From: Spirochaetaceae bacterium | GTDB taxonomy: Bacteria; Spirochaetota; Spirochaetia; Treponematales; Treponemataceae | Assembly (NCBI GenBank): GCA_031285525.1 | Contig: JAITWB010000128.1 | Location: 1-7,325, forward strand | Length of the DNA stretch: 7,325 bases | Reading direction: 5' to 3' | Shown here: positions 5,925-7,325 of the stretch, one piece after another | Layout of the letters: every line of letters starts with the position of its first letter | Numbering within the stretch: position 1 is the first letter of the stretch | The notes under the pieces: generated by a model | Told to the model about the DNA's origin: nothing | The model's input: the letters and a program-made list of their open reading frames with translations, nothing else | The model's database searches: none | Program-made: the position numbers and the translations under genes

Positions 5925-6799
5925 ACAATGCGAATCAGGCAAAGGGACACGGAGCGGCTGTCATAACGATTATCATGTGGGGAATAACCTTTATCTCCAC
6001 CAAAATCCTGCTCTCCGAGTTCAACCCCATTGAAATATTATTTTATCGTATCGCAATCGGCTATCTCGTACTGCTGGCGGTATACCCCCGCAGACTCAAA
6101 GGACTCAGTGTAAAACAGGAACTACTGTTTTTAGCGGCAGGGGCATCCGGGGTAACCCTCTACTTCCTCCTCGAAAACAGCGCCCTCACCTACACCACCG
6201 CTTCCAACGCAGGGGTCATCGTCTCCGCCGCGCCGTTTTTTACCGCTCTTGCGGCATCCCGCTTCTTGGGAGGCGAAAAGCCAAAGCCAGCCTTCTTCAT
6301 CGGCTTCCTCATCGCCATGCTCGGCATCGTCCTCATCAGCTTCAACGGCAGCACCGTCTTGAGCCTCAACCCCATCGGCGACCTTCTGGCGCTCCTTGCA
6401 GCCATGACCTGGGCAGTCTATTCCGTCCTCGCAAAAAAGATAAGCGACTTCGGCTGCAACACCATCCAAACCACCAGACGAATCTTCTTCTACGGCCTCA
6501 TCTGTATGCTCCCCGTATTGCTCCCCTTCCACTTTGAATGGGGCTTCGAACGCTTCACCCGTCCGGTCAACATCGGCAACATGCTCTTCCTCGGCCTGGG
6601 AGCCTCCGCCCTCTGCTTCGTTACCTGGAATTTCGCCGTAAGAGTACTGGGAGCGGTAAAAACGAGCATCTACATCTACCTGGTCCCGGTCATCACCGTC
6701 GTAACCTCCGTCATCGTCCTGGACGAAGGCATCACCTGGATGTCAGCGCTGGGCACGGCGTTAACACTGGTAGGGCTGTATTTATCGGAGAGGAAGTAA
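5921..6799 (+). CDS. EamA-family (DMT superfamily) transporter
   Basis: A 292-residue inner-membrane protein with about ten predicted helices arranged as two EamA repeats, the usual size and layout for drug/metabolite transporters of the RhaT/RarD/YdcZ-like group. Repeat 1 (about 10-140) contains WGITFISTK (20-28) and the conserved ENSALTYTTASNAGVI helix (85-100). Repeat 2 (about 153-290) contains MTWAVYSVLAKK (162-173), WNFAVRVLGAVKTS (236-249) and VVTSVIVLDEGITW (260-273). Family members mostly export amino acids or other metabolites, though some import. The start ATG overlaps the AraC stop by 4 nt (ATGA), with AGAGGA (5907-5912) 8 nt upstream inside the AraC gene. Co-expression with an AraC sensor suggests substrate-induced efflux or uptake; the substrate is unknown. 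The coding strand is notably C-rich, mainly in the second half. No terminator is visible after the stop. Confidence 0.93.
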   Translation: MNNANQAKGHGAAVITIIMWGITFISTKILLSEFNPIEILFYRIAIGYLVLLAVYPRRLKGLSVKQELLFLAAGASGVTLYFLLENSALTYTTASNAGVIVSAAPFFTALAASRFLGGEKPKPAFFIGFLIAMLGIVLISFNGSTVLSLNPIGDLLALLAAMTWAVYSVLAKKISDFGCNTIQTTRRIFFYGLICMLPVLLPFHFEWGFERFTRPVNIGNMLFLGLGASALCFVTWNFAVRVLGAVKTSIYIYLVPVITVVTSVIVLDEGITWMSALGTALTLVGLYLSERK

Positions 6800-6848
6800 A
6801 AAAAGGTAAAAGAGAGAAATGAGAAGGTAGAAAAGGACAAGATCTTTC

Positions 6849-6877
6849 TTGACTCACCCTATTAAATAGGGTATTAT
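6849..6877 (+). promoter_or_regulatory. Promoter of the toxin-antitoxin module
   Basis: TTGACT (6849-6854) and TATTAT (6872-6877) are separated by an ideal 17 bp. Transcription should start near 6883-6885, only 2-4 nt before the toxin ATG at 6887. No Shine-Dalgarno sequence precedes that ATG. It is one of the two best promoters in the window. Confidence 0.7.
6856..6872. promoter_or_regulatory. Palindromic operator between the -35 and -10 boxes of the toxin-antitoxin promoter
   Basis: ACCCTATT-A-AATAGGGT is a perfect 8-bp palindrome with a one-base centre. It fills the promoter spacer and its last base overlaps the -10. A second, shorter inverted repeat (TAAATA at 6863-6868, TATTTA at 6875-6880) overlaps it and extends over the -10. 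This is the expected place for an HTH antitoxin such as HigA to bind and repress its own operon. Confidence 0.7.
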
Positions 6878-6886
6878 TTAGTACAG

Positions 6887-7126
6887 ATGACCTGTGAATT
6901 TGTGATGCTGCCTGAATTTGATCGTCAAATAGCCTTTGAAGGACAGGGAAAAAGCGGAAGCGGTAGAGTCGCCTATGTCGATTTTACCGTCTATGAGACT
7001 ATCTATCTCATAACTGCCTATCCCAAAAACGAGAAAGACAATCTGTCCAAAGCCGAACGAAATGCAATCGCCAAGATAATCGTTCAGCTGGAAGAAGGGT
7101 TGAAAGAACAGGAGACCGCCAAATGA
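6887..7126 (+). CDS. Shortened RelE/HigB-like toxin, probably internally deleted
   Basis: A 79-residue protein. Its C-terminal two-thirds match the RelE/HigB-type mRNA interferase family as I know it: GKSGSGRVAYVDF (21-33), ETIYLITAYPKNEKDNLSKAER (37-58), then an amphipathic C-terminal helix. Its first 13 residues (MTCEFVMLPEFDR) resemble the usual family N-terminus. Members are normally about 105-115 residues, with two helices and a GTGGLRK(I/M)R strand between those parts. Here R13-Q14 passes straight into IAFEGQGKSG, so about 30-35 residues appear missing without loss of frame. If real, the first helices and one basic strand are gone and RNA cleavage is doubtful; antitoxin binding may persist. 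There is no ribosome site before the ATG. An alternative start at M7 (6905) also lacks one. The stop overlaps the antitoxin start by 4 nt. Confidence 0.75.
   Translation: MTCEFVMLPEFDRQIAFEGQGKSGSGRVAYVDFTVYETIYLITAYPKNEKDNLSKAERNAIAKIIVQLEEGLKEQETAK
7110..7114 (+). promoter_or_regulatory. Strong ribosome binding site of the antitoxin
   Basis: AGGAG lies 8 nt before the antitoxin ATG at 7123, inside the 3' end of the toxin gene. The antitoxin thus has a good site while the toxin has none, which would favour antitoxin excess. Confidence 0.65.
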
Positions 7127-7325
7127 GCGTATTCGAAAGCATTATACAGGGCTTGAACGAGGCTGTAGACTATCAAAAAGGGAATATTTCTGTCAAAAAA
7201 ACAAAGCTGACTATAAAACCGATAGAAACATTTACTACCGAGGACATCAAACAAATCCGTCAAAAAACAGGCTTAAGTCAAGTACTCTTTGCCGGTTCTT
7301 TTGGGGTATCTCCCAAAACAATAGA
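7123..7325 (+). CDS. HigA/NadS-like HTH antitoxin, partial (cut by the right edge)
   Basis: An open frame of 67 complete codons starts at ATG 7123, overlapping the toxin stop (ATGA), and runs off the window. It begins MSVFESIIQGLNEAVDYQKG, then a basic linker (KKTKLTIKP, 25-33), then an XRE-type helix-turn-helix: TTEDIKQIRQKTGLS (38-52) and QVLFAGSFGVSPKTI (53-67). The pattern LS(Q)..FA..FGVS.KT(I/V)E is typical of HigA-like antitoxins encoded after RelE/HigB-type toxins. Family proteins are usually about 90-110 residues, so roughly a third lies outside the window. It should neutralise the toxin and repress the promoter through the palindrome at 6856-6872. Start choice is supported by AGGAG 8 nt upstream. 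Confidence 0.85.
   Translation, partial: MSVFESIIQGLNEAVDYQKGNISVKKTKLTIKPIETFTTEDIKQIRQKTGLSQVLFAGSFGVSPKTI

Noticed and set aside
6131..6532. A 133-residue minus-strand frame very rich in Glu, Asp and Gly, inside the EamA gene
   Set aside because: The acidic composition is what the complement of a hydrophobic, C-rich membrane-protein gene gives; no family match or start signals.
6800..6848. A terminator after the EamA gene
   Set aside because: The stretch is purine-rich with no inverted repeat; transcription may simply run into the toxin-antitoxin region.

Overview
The window looks like a bacterial chromosome segment of roughly 50% GC, most likely from a spirochaete of the Treponema type. 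This rests on the purine-nucleoside-receptor (BMP/PnrA) family binding protein, its mature N-terminus starting AGGKKET (a style I associate with treponemal binding proteins), and the overall gene set. A gut treponeme would fit, but the species cannot be read from the sequence.

Positions 119-4918, minus strand, hold a complete four-gene ABC importer operon in the order binding protein, double ATPase, permease, permease. This is the order of nupNOPQ in Bacillus subtilis and resembles the Pnr locus of Treponema pallidum, so the likely cargo is nucleosides. A strong extended -10 promoter (4949-4976) drives it. A 17-bp hairpin (3728-3772) separates the binding-protein gene from the transporter genes and probably sets their unequal expression. 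The three transporter genes overlap each other by 1 and 8 nt. No terminator is seen after the last gene, and another reading frame may begin at the left edge.

Positions 4919-5087 are a short AT-rich divergent promoter region with a 9-bp inverted repeat and a 9-bp direct repeat. Rightward from it runs a two-gene unit: an AraC-family regulator (5088-5924) overlapping by 4 nt a ten-helix EamA/DMT-type transporter (5921-6799). The regulator probably senses a small molecule and controls the transporter. Because it is divergent from the nucleoside importer, it may also act on that operon.

Positions 6849-7325 hold a HigBA/RelE-like toxin-antitoxin module with toxin first, its own promoter and a perfect palindrome between the -35 and -10 boxes. 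The toxin is only 79 residues and appears to lack about 30-35 internal residues compared with the usual ~110-residue family. Its start codon lies so close to the predicted transcription start that the message would be leaderless or nearly so. The antitoxin (from 7123) overlaps the toxin by 4 nt and is cut by the window edge. No intergenic gap exceeds 300 bases. I found no rRNA, tRNA, CRISPR array or insertion sequence.
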